Shown: piece by piece, positions 43,673-52,327 of the stretch
How the letters are laid out: every line of letters starts with the position of its first letter
Numbering within the stretch: position 1 is the stretch's first letter
Assembly (NCBI GenBank): GCA_903864275.1
Contig: CAIPFE010000059.1
Coordinates: forward strand, 94,679-158,678
Length of the DNA stretch: 64,000 nt
Direction of reading: 5' to 3'
Source of the DNA: an uncultured Mucilaginibacter sp.
GTDB lineage: Bacteria; Bacteroidota; Bacteroidia; Sphingobacteriales; Sphingobacteriaceae
Notes under the pieces: generated by a model
The model's database searches: none
Told to the model about the DNA's origin: nothing
The model's input: the letters and a program-made list of their open reading frames with translations, nothing else
Made by a program: the position numbers and the translations under genes

Positions 43673-43966
43673 ATGGTAATCCTTATCAAAAAGACGCTTT
43701 CAGCTTTTGCAGAAAAGCACCCTTTGTCAGCAGTGCCATTGAATAATTGGTACAACATTACAAAGGCAGCCGATTGGAACCAGTTGGCAGATATAAAGAA
43801 GGCGTTTAATACGGTGGATTATGTGGGCAATGACCGATATGTATTTAACATTAAGGGAAATGATTTCAGGCTTGTTGCGATGATATTTTTTGATAAACGG
43901 ACGCTATTTATACGTTTCATCGGGACCCACAGCGAATATGATAAAATTGATTGTTCAACTATTTAG
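43673..43966 (+). CDS. higB: HigB-type mRNA interferase toxin
   Basis: 97 residues from the ATG at 43673 (MVILIKKTLSAFAEKH); the longer frame from 43592 overlaps the promoter and is rejected. NRYVFNIKGNDFRLVAMI-like pattern (YVFNIKGNDFRLVAMIFF) and FIRFIGTHSEYDKID are typical of the HigB_toxin family, RelE fold, which cut mRNA on the ribosome. The antitoxin gene follows by 9 bp. The pair lies in the metF-tail-bounded block. Confidence 0.9.
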   Translation: MVILIKKTLSAFAEKHPLSAVPLNNWYNITKAADWNQLADIKKAFNTVDYVGNDRYVFNIKGNDFRLVAMIFFDKRTLFIRFIGTHSEYDKIDCSTI

Positions 43967-43975
43967 AATACGCAA

Positions 43976-44362
43976 ATGATTGATAAAATAAGGAATGAAG
44001 CACAGTACAACCAAGTAATGGCTTTGATAGAAAAATTTATTGCCAAAGCCACGGACAGCGGGGGTTTTAATTTTTTATCTGCTACGGAGAAAGACGAATT
44101 AGGCGCCCTTAGCTTGTTAGCTGAACAATATGAGGATGATGTTTTAAAGCTAATGCCTTTGCCCGTTACCATCAATTCGGTTGTTCAGCATAAAATTAAG
44201 GAGTTGAACATTACGCAGGTAAAACTGGCTGAAATGCTGGGATTGGGGACATCAAAATTGTCGCAAATATTAAATGGCAAACGCGAGCCTGATGTAATGT
44301 TCCTTAAAGCGGTACATAGCAAACTTGGCATAAGCGGTGATTTCCTTTTAGAGAATGTTTAG
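43976..44362 (+). CDS. higA: HigA-type antitoxin with helix-turn-helix
   Basis: 128 residues: a helical N-terminal half (about 1-65, toxin-binding in this family) and a C-terminal XRE helix-turn-helix (ITQVKLAEMLGLGTSKLSQILNGKREP, about 78-104). It neutralises HigB and represses the operon. Toxin-first order is usual for HigBA. Confidence 0.9.
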   Translation: MIDKIRNEAQYNQVMALIEKFIAKATDSGGFNFLSATEKDELGALSLLAEQYEDDVLKLMPLPVTINSVVQHKIKELNITQVKLAEMLGLGTSKLSQILNGKREPDVMFLKAVHSKLGISGDFLLENV

Positions 44363-44371
44363 GAAGTAGGC

Positions 44372-44459
44372 GACTTAAGACTTATGAAGTTTAACTCGTA
44401 TTAATTTGTTTTTAATAGCCTCGTTGAGGGCTTCGCCGTTTTAATACTTTAAGTCTCAT
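44372..44459. repeat. Short GACTTAA heptad inverted array
   Basis: GACTTAA GACTTAT at 44372-44385 and the reverse-complement words ACTTTAA GTCTCAT at 44446-44459. A small hairpin element in the convergent higA/metF spacer, right next to the metF stop. Confidence 0.55.
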
Positions 44460-44464
44460 TCTAT

Positions 44465-45421
44465 CTAAAATATTGCCTCCGCAATCCTTCTTGTCGGCCC
44501 GGCGTTGCTCATGGTATAAAAATGGAGTACGGGCACGCCAAAAGCTATCAGCTCTTTACACTGGTTGATCATCCATTCAATACCGGCATCTTTTACATCT
44601 TTTTCGGATGCGCAGCCGGTTATCAGGTCGCAAAGATCATCGGGCATATCTATGTGGAATGTTTTGGATAAGCTGACCAACTGCTTGGAACTTGTAATCG
44701 GTTTTAATCCGGGTATGATGGGCACATTTATTCCATTGGCGCGGCAACTATTCACGAAATCGAAATACTTCTGGTTATCGAAAAACATTTGGGTTACAAT
44801 AAACCCGGCGCCCATGTCCACTTTTTGTTTAAGGTATTTAAAGTCGCTTTTTAAGTTTGGGGCCTCAAAATGCTTTTCAGGGTAACCGGCAACGCCTATA
44901 CAGAAATCAGTTTTTAAGTTATCGCCGTTGTTTTCGTGCAGGTAAATACCGTCGTTCATATTTACCACCTGCTGCAGCAGATCGGTGGCATAGCAATGAC
45001 CATTAGGCGTAGGGATAAAAGTTGGATCGGCCAAACGGGCATCACCACGCAGTACCAATACGTTTTCTATTCCTAAAAACTGTAGATCGATAAGGCCGTT
45101 TTCGGTTTCATCTTTTGTAAAACCGCCGCAAAGCAGGTGCGGAACTGTATCTACTTTATATTTGTTCATGATGGCCGCGCAAATAGCAATAGTGCCGGGC
45201 CTTTTGCGGTAGCTTAACTTCTCAAGCAAGCCGTTTTCATGTTGTTTATAAATAAAATCCTCGCGCAAGGAAGTTACGTCGATAAACGGCGGCTTAAACT
45301 CCATAAGGGGATCAATGGCATCATAAAGCCCCTGTATGCTGCGCCCCTTTAACGGCGGTATCAGTTCGAACGAGAAAAGTGTTTTGCCTTTGGCGTCGCG
45401 AATATGTTCGGTTATCTTCAT
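44465..45421 (-). CDS. metF: Methylenetetrahydrofolate reductase
   Basis: 318 residues, one TIM barrel of the MTHFR family: FSFELIPPLKG at the start, the FAD-site pattern VLRGDAR (about 125) and IVTQMFFDNQKYFDF (about 205-220). It makes 5-methyl-THF, the methyl donor for MetH, whose gene lies directly upstream on the same strand (149-bp gap with a REP-like palindrome). Its last 42 bp recur at 40475-40516. Confidence 0.96.
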   Translation of the reverse strand: MKITEHIRDAKGKTLFSFELIPPLKGRSIQGLYDAIDPLMEFKPPFIDVTSLREDFIYKQHENGLLEKLSYRKRPGTIAICAAIMNKYKVDTVPHLLCGGFTKDETENGLIDLQFLGIENVLVLRGDARLADPTFIPTPNGHCYATDLLQQVVNMNDGIYLHENNGDNLKTDFCIGVAGYPEKHFEAPNLKSDFKYLKQKVDMGAGFIVTQMFFDNQKYFDFVNSCRANGINVPIIPGLKPITSSKQLVSLSKTFHIDMPDDLCDLITGCASEKDVKDAGIEWMINQCKELIAFGVPVLHFYTMSNAGPTRRIAEAIF

Positions 45422-45458
45422 TGTAGTAGTGCCAGTATTTTTAATTGTTTACCCATTT

Positions 45459-45552
45459 GTCATTGCGAGCGAAGCGTGGCAATCTCGTCGCTGACAGGTT
45501 GGCGTTTATGCACGGCGACGAGATTGCTTCGTCGTTCCTCCTCGCAATAACA
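45459..45552. repeat. REP-like palindrome between metH and metF
   Basis: TGTCATTGCGAGCGAAGCG at one end and the reverse complement of the 25-kb element (GAGGAACGACGAAGCAATC on the minus strand) at the other; inner arms AATCTCGTCG / CGACGAGATT can pair. Confidence 0.75.
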
Positions 45553-45570
45553 AAGTTTTTAGTTTTTTTT

Positions 45571-48500
45571 TTAATAATTTATATTCGGGCCTAACCATCT
45601 TTCAACATCTTCGATAGGCATGTTTTTACGTTGAGCATAATCCTCCACCTGGTCCTTGCTTATTTTGCCCAGTCCAAAATACCTCGCCTGCGGGTGTGCG
45701 AAATAAAACCCGCTTACAGATGCAGCCGGTGTCATGGCAAGGCTTTCGGTAAGATGCATTTTGGTGTTGTCTTCAGCTTTTAATATCTCGAACAGCGTTG
45801 TTTTTTCGGTGTGATCGGGACAGGCAGGATAACCCGGCGCGGGGCGTATGCCCTGGTATTCTTCTTTGATCAGTTCATCCGTGCTCAAATGCTCGCCGGT
45901 TGAGTAACCCCAGTATTTTTTACGCACCAGTTCATGCATTTTTTCGGCAAATGCCTCAGCCAAACGGTCGGCGATGGCTTTAGCCATGATGCTGTTATAG
46001 TCGTCATGGTCGCGTTCAAATTCGGCAACCAGCTCATCACAGCCAATACCAGTTGTTACGGCAAAGCCGCCCCAATAATCAGGGATGCCGGTATCTTTTG
46101 GCGCTATAAAATCTGATAATGCGTAGTAAGGCTCGCCTTTTACTTTTTCGGCCTGCTGGCGTAGGGTATGTATCGTTGTCAGCACGGTGTCGCGGGTATT
46201 ATCGGTATATACTTCAATATCATCGCCAACACTGTTAGCAGGCCAGAAACCGATCACACCGTTTGCCTGGAGCAATTTTTCTTTTACTATTTTCTTTAAC
46301 AGGGCCTGTGCATCATCGTACAGTTTTTTGGCCTCGACCCCTACGTATTTGTCATCAAATATTTTAGGATAGCTGCCGCGGAGTTCCCAGGTATGAAAAA
46401 ATGGCGTCCAGTCGATATAGGGCACCAGTTCATTCAGCGGGTAGGCTTCCAACACTTTTGTACCAGTGAACGTTGGCTTTGGTGCGATATCGCCGTCCAG
46501 GCTGATCTGGAATTTCGACCGTCTTGCTTCCGCGATACTTACAAAACGCTTATCGGATTTTTTATTTAAATGGGCCTCGCGTGCCTTTGCATATTCTTCT
46601 TTTATCCCTTTGGTATACGGCCCACGCTGGTCTTTATTCATCAGGCTGCTGCAAACGGTAACGCTTCGGGAAGCATCAAGTACATGTATCGCAGGCCCTG
46701 AGTAATGCGGGTCAACCTTTACTGCGGCATGGATACGCGATGTTGTTGCGCCCCCGATAATTAACGGGATGGTGAACCCTTCGCGCTCCATTTCTTTGGC
46801 AAAGTGCACCATTTCATCCAGCGAAGGGGTGATCAATCCACTAAGGCCGATAATATCCACATTTTGTTTTTTTGCTTCCTCGATGATCCTTTGCGCCGGA
46901 ACCATCACGCCAAGATCGATCACCTCGAAATTATTGCAGGCCAAAACAACGCCCACTATATTTTTACCGATATCGTGCACATCGCCTTTAACGGTGGCCA
47001 TTAAAACTTTGCCGGCATTGGCGCGGCTACCGCTGGAATCTTCCCCGGCATCAATAACCCTTTGTTTTTCCAGTTCGATAAACGGCAGCAAATATGCAAC
47101 TGCTTTTTTCATCACACGGGCAGATTTTACCACTTGCGGCAAAAACATCTTGCCCGAACCAAACAGGTCGCCAACCACATTCATCCCATCCATCAGTGGG
47201 CCTTCTATTACTTCAAGCGGTTTCGCATAAGCCAGCCTGGCTTCTTCCACATCGTCATCGAGATACTCGATAATACCTTTTACCAGCGCATGCGATAATC
47301 TTTCTGCAACGGGGGCTTTCCGCCATTCCTCGTCGCGCACTACCTCTTTGCCCCTGGTTTTTATGGTATCTGCAAACTCAACCAGTCGCTCCGTTGCATC
47401 ATCGCGGCGGTTGAGCAATACATCCTCAACCAGTTCTAACAAGTCTTTTGGTATTTCTTCGTACACTTCCAGCATCCCGGCGTTCACGATGCCCATATCG
47501 AGGCCGGCCTTAATGGCATGGTATAAAAATGCGGAGTGCATGGCTTCCCGGACAGTGTTATTTCCCCTGAACGAGAAGGAAATATTACTAACGCCGCCGC
47601 TCACTTTGGCGTAAGGCAAATTGGCTTTTATCCAGCGGGTGGCTTCAATAAAGTCGACTGCGTAATTGTTATGCTCCTCCAAACCGGTAGCGACCGTTAA
47701 AATATTCGGGTCGAAAATAATATCCTGCGGCTGGAAACCAACTTCATTAACTAAAATATCATACGAACGCTGGCAGATCTCTTTACGGCGGGCCAATGAG
47801 TCAGCCTGCCCGGTTTCGTCAAAGGCCATTACTACCGTTGCGGCGCCATAGCTTAATATTTTACGGGCATATTCCTTAAAATTTTCTTCGCCTTCTTTTA
47901 GTGAGATAGAGTTAACAATACCTTTTCCCTGCAGGCATTTTAAACCAGCCTCAATAACCGTCCATTTTGATGAATCTATCATGATAGGCAGTTTGGCTAT
48001 ATCGGGCTCAGAGGCTACCAGGTTAAGGAACTTAACCATCACAGCTTCCGAATCGATCATGCCTTCATCCATATTGATGTCGATCACCTGGGCGCCGCCT
48101 TCCACTTGTTGGAGCGCAATAGCCAGCGCGGCTTCATAATCTTCGGCTAAGATCAGCTTCGAAAATTTTGGCGAACCGGTTATGTTTGTACGCTCGCCTA
48201 TGTTTACAAAATTTGTTTCGGGCGTAAGTGTTACTGCCTCCAACCCGCTCAAGCGGAGGTAAGGTTCAACAACTGGTTTTATACGTGGCGGGTATTTGGC
48301 CGCTTTTTCGGCAATACACCTGATATGCTCGGGTGTTGTTCCGCAGCAGCCACCTACAATATTTACCAGCCCGGCTTTCATAAACTCATCAATCAGGTGG
48401 GCCGTTTCGTGCGCGGTTTCGTCGTACTGGCCAAATTCATTCGGCAGGCCGGCATTAGGATAAGCCGAAATAAATACATCCGCCTTTTGGGAAAGTTCTT

Positions 48501-49290
48501 CGATATGCGGGCGCATTTCTTTTGCCCCTAAGGCGCAGTTTAACCCTACGGATAATAAGTTGGCGTGACGTACTGAATTCCAGAAAGCTTCGACTGTTTG
48601 ACCGGAAAGCGTGCGGCCCGAGGCATCGGTAATGGTGCCGGAGATCATCAGGCCTCCCCGCCCCCTAAAAGGGGGGTAGTCTTTACCCTGGGCTTTGCAT
48701 TCTTCCTTGTAGCGATTTATTGCGAATAACGCCGCCTTTGCGTTAAGGGTATCGAATATAGTTTCAATAATCAACAGATCACTGCCGCCATCAACAAGAC
48801 CGCGTACCTGTTCATAATACGCTTCGGCAAGGTCATCAAAAGTAACTGCGCGATAGCCGGGGTCGTTTACATCAGGTGAAAGAGATGCTGTTCTGTTGGT
48901 AGGGCCGATGGCGCCTGCTACGAAACGGGGTTTATCGGGTGTTTTTTTATTGTATTCGTCTGCTGCCTCCCGGGCGATGCGGGCGCCCTCGTAACTTAGT
49001 TCATAGGCAAGGTGCTCCAGGTGATAATCGGCCAGTGAAATGCGTTGCGTGCTGAAGGTGTTGGTTTCAATTATATCCGCGCCGGCATCAAGGTATTCAG
49101 TATGTATGGCTTTGATCACATCAGGGCGCGTGATGTTCAGCAGGTCGTTATTACCTTTCAGATCGGAAGGATGGTCACGAAAACGTTCGCCACGAAAATC
49201 CTCTTCGGATAGCTCGTACCGCTGTATCATGGTACCCATTGCCCCGTCAATTACAAGGATGCGTTTTTGCAGTTCGTTTCTAATATCCAT
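45571..49290 (-). CDS. metH: Cobalamin-dependent methionine synthase
   Basis: 1239 residues from MDIRNELQKRILVIDGAMGTMIQ (49290). The frame continues 23 codons upstream through a heptad repeat and is rejected as a start. Domains in order: homocysteine-binding barrel with zinc Cys in GLNCALG and VGGCCGTTPEHI (about 5-330), pterin barrel (about 360-620), cap and B12 domain with DVHDIGKNIVG (His about 760), and the AdoMet reactivation domain (about 900-1230). It makes methionine from homocysteine with methyl-THF from MetF. A SAM riboswitch lies in its leader. Confidence 0.97.
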   Translation of the reverse strand: MDIRNELQKRILVIDGAMGTMIQRYELSEEDFRGERFRDHPSDLKGNNDLLNITRPDVIKAIHTEYLDAGADIIETNTFSTQRISLADYHLEHLAYELSYEGARIAREAADEYNKKTPDKPRFVAGAIGPTNRTASLSPDVNDPGYRAVTFDDLAEAYYEQVRGLVDGGSDLLIIETIFDTLNAKAALFAINRYKEECKAQGKDYPPFRGRGGLMISGTITDASGRTLSGQTVEAFWNSVRHANLLSVGLNCALGAKEMRPHIEELSQKADVFISAYPNAGLPNEFGQYDETAHETAHLIDEFMKAGLVNIVGGCCGTTPEHIRCIAEKAAKYPPRIKPVVEPYLRLSGLEAVTLTPETNFVNIGERTNITGSPKFSKLILAEDYEAALAIALQQVEGGAQVIDINMDEGMIDSEAVMVKFLNLVASEPDIAKLPIMIDSSKWTVIEAGLKCLQGKGIVNSISLKEGEENFKEYARKILSYGAATVVMAFDETGQADSLARRKEICQRSYDILVNEVGFQPQDIIFDPNILTVATGLEEHNNYAVDFIEATRWIKANLPYAKVSGGVSNISFSFRGNNTVREAMHSAFLYHAIKAGLDMGIVNAGMLEVYEEIPKDLLELVEDVLLNRRDDATERLVEFADTIKTRGKEVVRDEEWRKAPVAERLSHALVKGIIEYLDDDVEEARLAYAKPLEVIEGPLMDGMNVVGDLFGSGKMFLPQVVKSARVMKKAVAYLLPFIELEKQRVIDAGEDSSGSRANAGKVLMATVKGDVHDIGKNIVGVVLACNNFEVIDLGVMVPAQRIIEEAKKQNVDIIGLSGLITPSLDEMVHFAKEMEREGFTIPLIIGGATTSRIHAAVKVDPHYSGPAIHVLDASRSVTVCSSLMNKDQRGPYTKGIKEEYAKAREAHLNKKSDKRFVSIAEARRSKFQISLDGDIAPKPTFTGTKVLEAYPLNELVPYIDWTPFFHTWELRGSYPKIFDDKYVGVEAKKLYDDAQALLKKIVKEKLLQANGVIGFWPANSVGDDIEVYTDNTRDTVLTTIHTLRQQAEKVKGEPYYALSDFIAPKDTGIPDYWGGFAVTTGIGCDELVAEFERDHDDYNSIMAKAIADRLAEAFAEKMHELVRKKYWGYSTGEHLSTDELIKEEYQGIRPAPGYPACPDHTEKTTLFEILKAEDNTKMHLTESLAMTPAASVSGFYFAHPQARYFGLGKISKDQVEDYAQRKNMPIEDVERWLGPNINY

Positions 49291-49293
49291 TTT

Positions 49294-49449
49294 TGAGATG
49301 TGAGATTTGAGATATGAGATTTGAGACAAAAACATGCTCAATTCAACCCCAAATGGCATTATAATATGCAGATGTTAGCTTTAAAGAACCAGATAAAGAA
49401 AGTTTGCAAAAACCATCTCACATCTAATATCTCAAATCTCACATCTAAT
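49294..49449. repeat. GATNTGA heptad inverted arrays in the metH leader
   Basis: Left arm 49297-49327 (GATGTGA, GATTTGA, GATATGA, GATTTGA), right arm 49415-49449 (ATCTCAC, ATCTAAT, ATCTCAA, ATCTCAC, ATCTAAT). The arms flank about 90 nt and lie between the riboswitch and the metH start codon, in the mRNA leader. Confidence 0.8.
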
Positions 49450-49490
49450 AAAAAATAGCTTATATCGAAAAGTCGGCATACTTTGACTTT

Positions 49491-49600
49491 CGCTTATCTT
49501 TCCTGGTTGCCAATTGGCTGCCAAGTAGAATGTGGCACCTTGTAAGCACAGGTTGCCAAGACTTCGCAGGGTCTAATCCCTCCGTCTTTCTCTATAAGCG
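49491..49600 (-). promoter_or_regulatory. SAM-I (S-box) riboswitch upstream of metH
   Basis: The minus strand shows the S-box core in order: closing stem CGCTTAT (49600) with ATAAGCG (49491), then GACGGAGGGA, GACCCTGCGAAGTCTTGGC-type core, GGCAACC, GGTGCCA and TTCTAC. Downstream, GAAAGTC and GACTTTTC can form a hairpin followed by a U-rich tract (49455-49490), a likely terminator-type expression platform. It should lower metH expression when AdoMet is high. The upstream CATATTTG at 49604-49611 is one base off the promoter consensus. Confidence 0.9.
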
Positions 49601-49611
49601 CTACAAATATG

Positions 49612-49703
49612 CGTAATTTAGTATTAATATGCAAGCGTATTATTTGGATTTACGTTCGCCTGACGCAACCCTAATCCAGGATGAGAACCTGAAATTTTCC
49701 TAT
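49612..49703. other. Spacer upstream of the metH riboswitch
   Basis: About 90 bp completing the 467-bp gap between metH and the BI-1 gene. AT-rich; probably the promoter region for the metH leader. Nothing else is seen. Confidence 0.4.
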
Positions 49704-49737
49704 AAAAAAAGCCGTCCTCATTAGCTGGAGACGGCTT
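49704..49737 (-). terminator. Terminator for the BI-1 gene
   Basis: Stem AAGCCGTC / GACGGCTT (49737-49730 with 49716-49709 on the minus strand), about 13-nt loop, then seven U. Confidence 0.85.
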
Positions 49738-49757
49738 TCTTATAAAATTTGTTTCTT

Positions 49758-50492
49758 TTATCTCCTTCTGCCGAAAATACGCAGTAACATCAGGAATAAG
49801 TTGATGAAATCAAGATAAAGGGTTAAGCCACCCATCAATGCCATTTTTGAGGCTGTGGCATCGCCATAAGTTAAACCGGCACCGATGTTCTTTAGTTTTT
49901 GAACATCATAAGCGGTTAAGCCTACAAACACGGCTACACCAATATAACTGATGAGCATATCCAGCCCCGAGCTGTGTAAAAAGAAGTTTACGACACTTGC
50001 CACTATTATCCCTATTAGGAACATGATCAATATCGAACCAAATTTGGTAAGGTCCTGCGTGGTTGTATACCCGGCGATAGCCATTACGCCAAATACTACG
50101 GATGAAGTTAAGAACACGCCTAACACGGACGAAGCAGTAAAAGCTAACAGTATGAAACTTAAGCTGATACCCGTAACCGCCGCATAAGCGATAAATAACA
50201 GCGAAAGTATCGGGTACGAAATACGGTTGAGGCCAAAGCTTATTAAAAGCACGAACGCCAGTGGTGAAAACATCACGAGGTAGGCAAAACCAGTTAATTG
50301 CCTGGTGTTGGGATCAACCAGCATTTGAAGAAAAGCCGGGGTATTTGCAAAAATATAAGCAAATAAGGCAGATATGCCTAAAGCCACAAACATCCATAAA
50401 AACACGTTGGCAATGAATTTACGCGATGCATCGGAGTCATTTATTTCTACTACGTTTTGATAAGCGTAGTCGGGATTATTATTATTTTCCAT
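49758..50492 (-). CDS. Bax inhibitor-1/YccA family membrane protein
   Basis: 244 residues with seven membrane helices (from about 30 to 235) and the family signatures YAAVTGISLSFILL and AYDVQKLKN; the C-terminal end DFINLFLMLLRIFGRRR is typical. Bacterial members act as pH-gated calcium leak channels or help in membrane-protease control (YccA with FtsH). A TAnnTTTG promoter and a clear terminator make it a single-gene unit. Confidence 0.95.
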   Translation of the reverse strand: MENNNNPDYAYQNVVEINDSDASRKFIANVFLWMFVALGISALFAYIFANTPAFLQMLVDPNTRQLTGFAYLVMFSPLAFVLLISFGLNRISYPILSLLFIAYAAVTGISLSFILLAFTASSVLGVFLTSSVVFGVMAIAGYTTTQDLTKFGSILIMFLIGIIVASVVNFFLHSSGLDMLISYIGVAVFVGLTAYDVQKLKNIGAGLTYGDATASKMALMGGLTLYLDFINLFLMLLRIFGRRR

Positions 50493-50515
50493 TTTTTTTG
50501 TTTAAATTAATTATA

Positions 50516-50523
50516 CAAATTTA
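50516..50523 (-). promoter_or_regulatory. -7 element for the BI-1 gene
   Basis: TAAATTTG on the minus strand, exact TAnnTTTG match, 24 bp before the ATG. Confidence 0.6.
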
Positions 50524-50529
50524 GTTATA

Positions 50530-50564
50530 GATGTGAGATTTTAGATAGGAGACGTGAGATTTTT
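50530..50564. repeat. GATNTGA heptad array
   Basis: Five direct 7-bp words (GATGTGA, GATTTTA, GATAGGA, GACGTGA, GATTTTT) upstream of the BI-1 promoter. No inverted partner was found in the same spacer. Confidence 0.6.
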
Positions 50565-50634
50565 TACAATGCTTAGATAAATAACCGTTTGAATGGTTTA
50601 ATAAACCTATCTAACCTCTGATCATCTCCAATCA

Positions 50635-51201
50635 CTAATTGAGCCTCCTTATCAATTGCTCCTCCACCTTTTTAAATACCTGGATGGGCTTTAACGTCCG
50701 CCAAACCATGTCGTCCAGTTCGCCGCCGAAGTTGATGTAATAGTCGATATTGTTTCGTTTAAACTCATCAATTACATGCTCACGGAAGTTTATACCTGCT
50801 ATCCAGCCATCCTCCACATCCTGGAACCATTCCTCATAATAACAGTCGTCGGATGAATGGAAATTAAGCACATTTTCGCCGATCAAAATAAAATGATTGA
50901 TACCATTATCTATCATAAGCTCAATGATCTCGCGCTTCAGCAGCATAATATCATTATTGATGGCATCGTTCCACTCGCCTATAAATTCTATAATAGCATA
51001 TGAACGCTCATAATCGGCAAATAATACTTTCATGTATAAAGTACTTGAGCCGAACGAATCCCATTGCGGGTGCAGCAGGTAGTTATACACCTGTTTGTCG
51101 AACTCAAATTCATTGTATTGAGTTGCATAAAAAGGCGAATATTCATCCTCCGCTGCAACGTAGTCATCACGCCATTTGTAATATGGTTCTATCTCGTGCA
51201 T
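50635..51201 (-). CDS. Conserved hypothetical protein
   Basis: 188 residues, acidic, cytoplasmic, rich in aromatic residues, with no signal or membrane segment. Notable stretches: MHEIEPYYKWRDDYVAAEDEYSPFY at the start, LKREIIELMIDNGINHFILIGENVLNFH in the middle and FKRNNIDYYINFGGELDDMVWRTLKP near the end. The alternating helix-strand pattern suggests an alpha/beta fold. I do not recognise a domain. It sits downstream of murQ on the same strand (86-bp gap). Confidence 0.6.
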   Translation of the reverse strand: MHEIEPYYKWRDDYVAAEDEYSPFYATQYNEFEFDKQVYNYLLHPQWDSFGSSTLYMKVLFADYERSYAIIEFIGEWNDAINNDIMLLKREIIELMIDNGINHFILIGENVLNFHSSDDCYYEEWFQDVEDGWIAGINFREHVIDEFKRNNIDYYINFGGELDDMVWRTLKPIQVFKKVEEQLIRRLN

Positions 51202-51287
51202 TTAGCTCATGCCCCTCTAAATCTTCTCCACCCCGATCGTTGTCGGGCCAGGGAGAATTTTTGTTTCGTTATTTTATCAATAGTTAA

Positions 51288-52100
51288 TTAATCAGCATTT
51301 GTATGCGCTTCCACGGCTTTCCTAACACTGCCATATTTACTAAGCAAACCGGCGGCTGTTTCTTCATTCACACCTGTTTCCCTCATTACCATTTTTGTGC
51401 CACGATCAACAAGTTTGTCGTTGGTCAGCTGCATATCTACCATTTTATTGCCTTTTACACGGCCTAATTGTATCATTACCGTAGTGCTCAGCATATTTAA
51501 AACCAATTTTTGCGCCGTCCCTGCCTTCATACGGGTGGAACCTGTCAAAAATTCAGGCCCGGTAATTACCTCGACAGGATATTGTGCCTCGGCAGCGATG
51601 GGACTGCCGCCATTGCATACAATACAGCCAGTGGTAACGCCGTGCTCATTTGCTTTTTTTAAGCCCCCGACTACGTAAGGTGTAGTGCCCGATGCGGCTA
51701 TCCCAACCAAAACATCTTTATCATTAATATTATATTCGCCCAGGTCTACCCAGGCTTGTTGGATGTCGTCTTCGGCAAATTCAACCGCTTTGCGGATGGC
51801 TTTGTCACCACCTGCTATAATGCCCACCACCCAATCGAAAGGTACCCCAAAAGTTGGCGGGCATTCAGATGCGTCAACCACACCCAAACGGCCGCTGGTA
51901 CCCGCGCCGATATAAAAAAGCCTGCCGCCGGCTTTCATTTTCGCGGCGGTAATAGTTGCCAGCGCTTCTATTTGCGGCAAAACTTTAGCAACCGCCAGCG
52001 GCACGGCTTGGTCTTCTTTATTAATATTTTGAAGGATCTCCCTTACAGACATTTTTTCCAAATTGTTGTAATAAGAGTCCTTTTCTGTAGTCCTATCCAT
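51288..52100 (-). CDS. murQ: N-acetylmuramic acid 6-phosphate etherase
   Basis: 270 residues, SIS-domain protein with the MurQ signatures IGAGTSGRLGVVDASECPPTFG (about 62-84) and EFLTGSTRMKAGTAQKLVLNMLSTT (about 183-207). It cleaves the lactyl ether of MurNAc-6P to GlcNAc-6P and lactate during peptidoglycan recycling. Length is slightly shorter than the roughly 300 residues of Gammaproteobacterial MurQ but normal for Bacteroidota. Single gene, divergent from the S41 protease. Confidence 0.95.
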   Translation of the reverse strand: MDRTTEKDSYYNNLEKMSVREILQNINKEDQAVPLAVAKVLPQIEALATITAAKMKAGGRLFYIGAGTSGRLGVVDASECPPTFGVPFDWVVGIIAGGDKAIRKAVEFAEDDIQQAWVDLGEYNINDKDVLVGIAASGTTPYVVGGLKKANEHGVTTGCIVCNGGSPIAAEAQYPVEVITGPEFLTGSTRMKAGTAQKLVLNMLSTTVMIQLGRVKGNKMVDMQLTNDKLVDRGTKMVMRETGVNEETAAGLLSKYGSVRKAVEAHTNAD

Positions 52101-52135
52101 TTAAGGCGAATTATTTTCAGCAAAATTGGGTAAAA

Positions 52136-52300
52136 GATTTGAGATGTGAGATATGAGATTTGAGATGTTGAATATGCAATATGGAATTTGAGACCTGGGA
52201 TATTGTAATAACTTGCAATCAGTATCTAATTCTAATCCGCAATCCTGTCTCATATCTCACATCTCAAATCTCACATCTAATCATTCGAAATCTCACATCT
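52136..52300. repeat. GATNTGA heptad inverted arrays, murQ/S41 spacer
   Basis: Left arm 52136-52170 (five words GATTTGA, GATGTGA, GATATGA and so on), right arm 52248-52282 (five words TCTCATA, TCTCACA and so on), plus a further TCTCACATCTAAT at 52291-52303. It fills a divergent promoter spacer. Confidence 0.8.
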
Positions 52301-52306
52301 AATTAT

Positions 52307-52314
52307 TAAATTTG
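52307..52314 (+). promoter_or_regulatory. -7 element for the S41 protease gene
   Basis: TAAATTTG, exact TAnnTTTG match, 13 bp before the ATG and directly after the heptad array. Confidence 0.6.
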
Positions 52315-52327
52315 CATTAGCTGGTGT

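Noticed and set aside
46769..47230. 153-codon plus-strand ORF within metH
   Set aside because: Antisense to conserved MetH domains.
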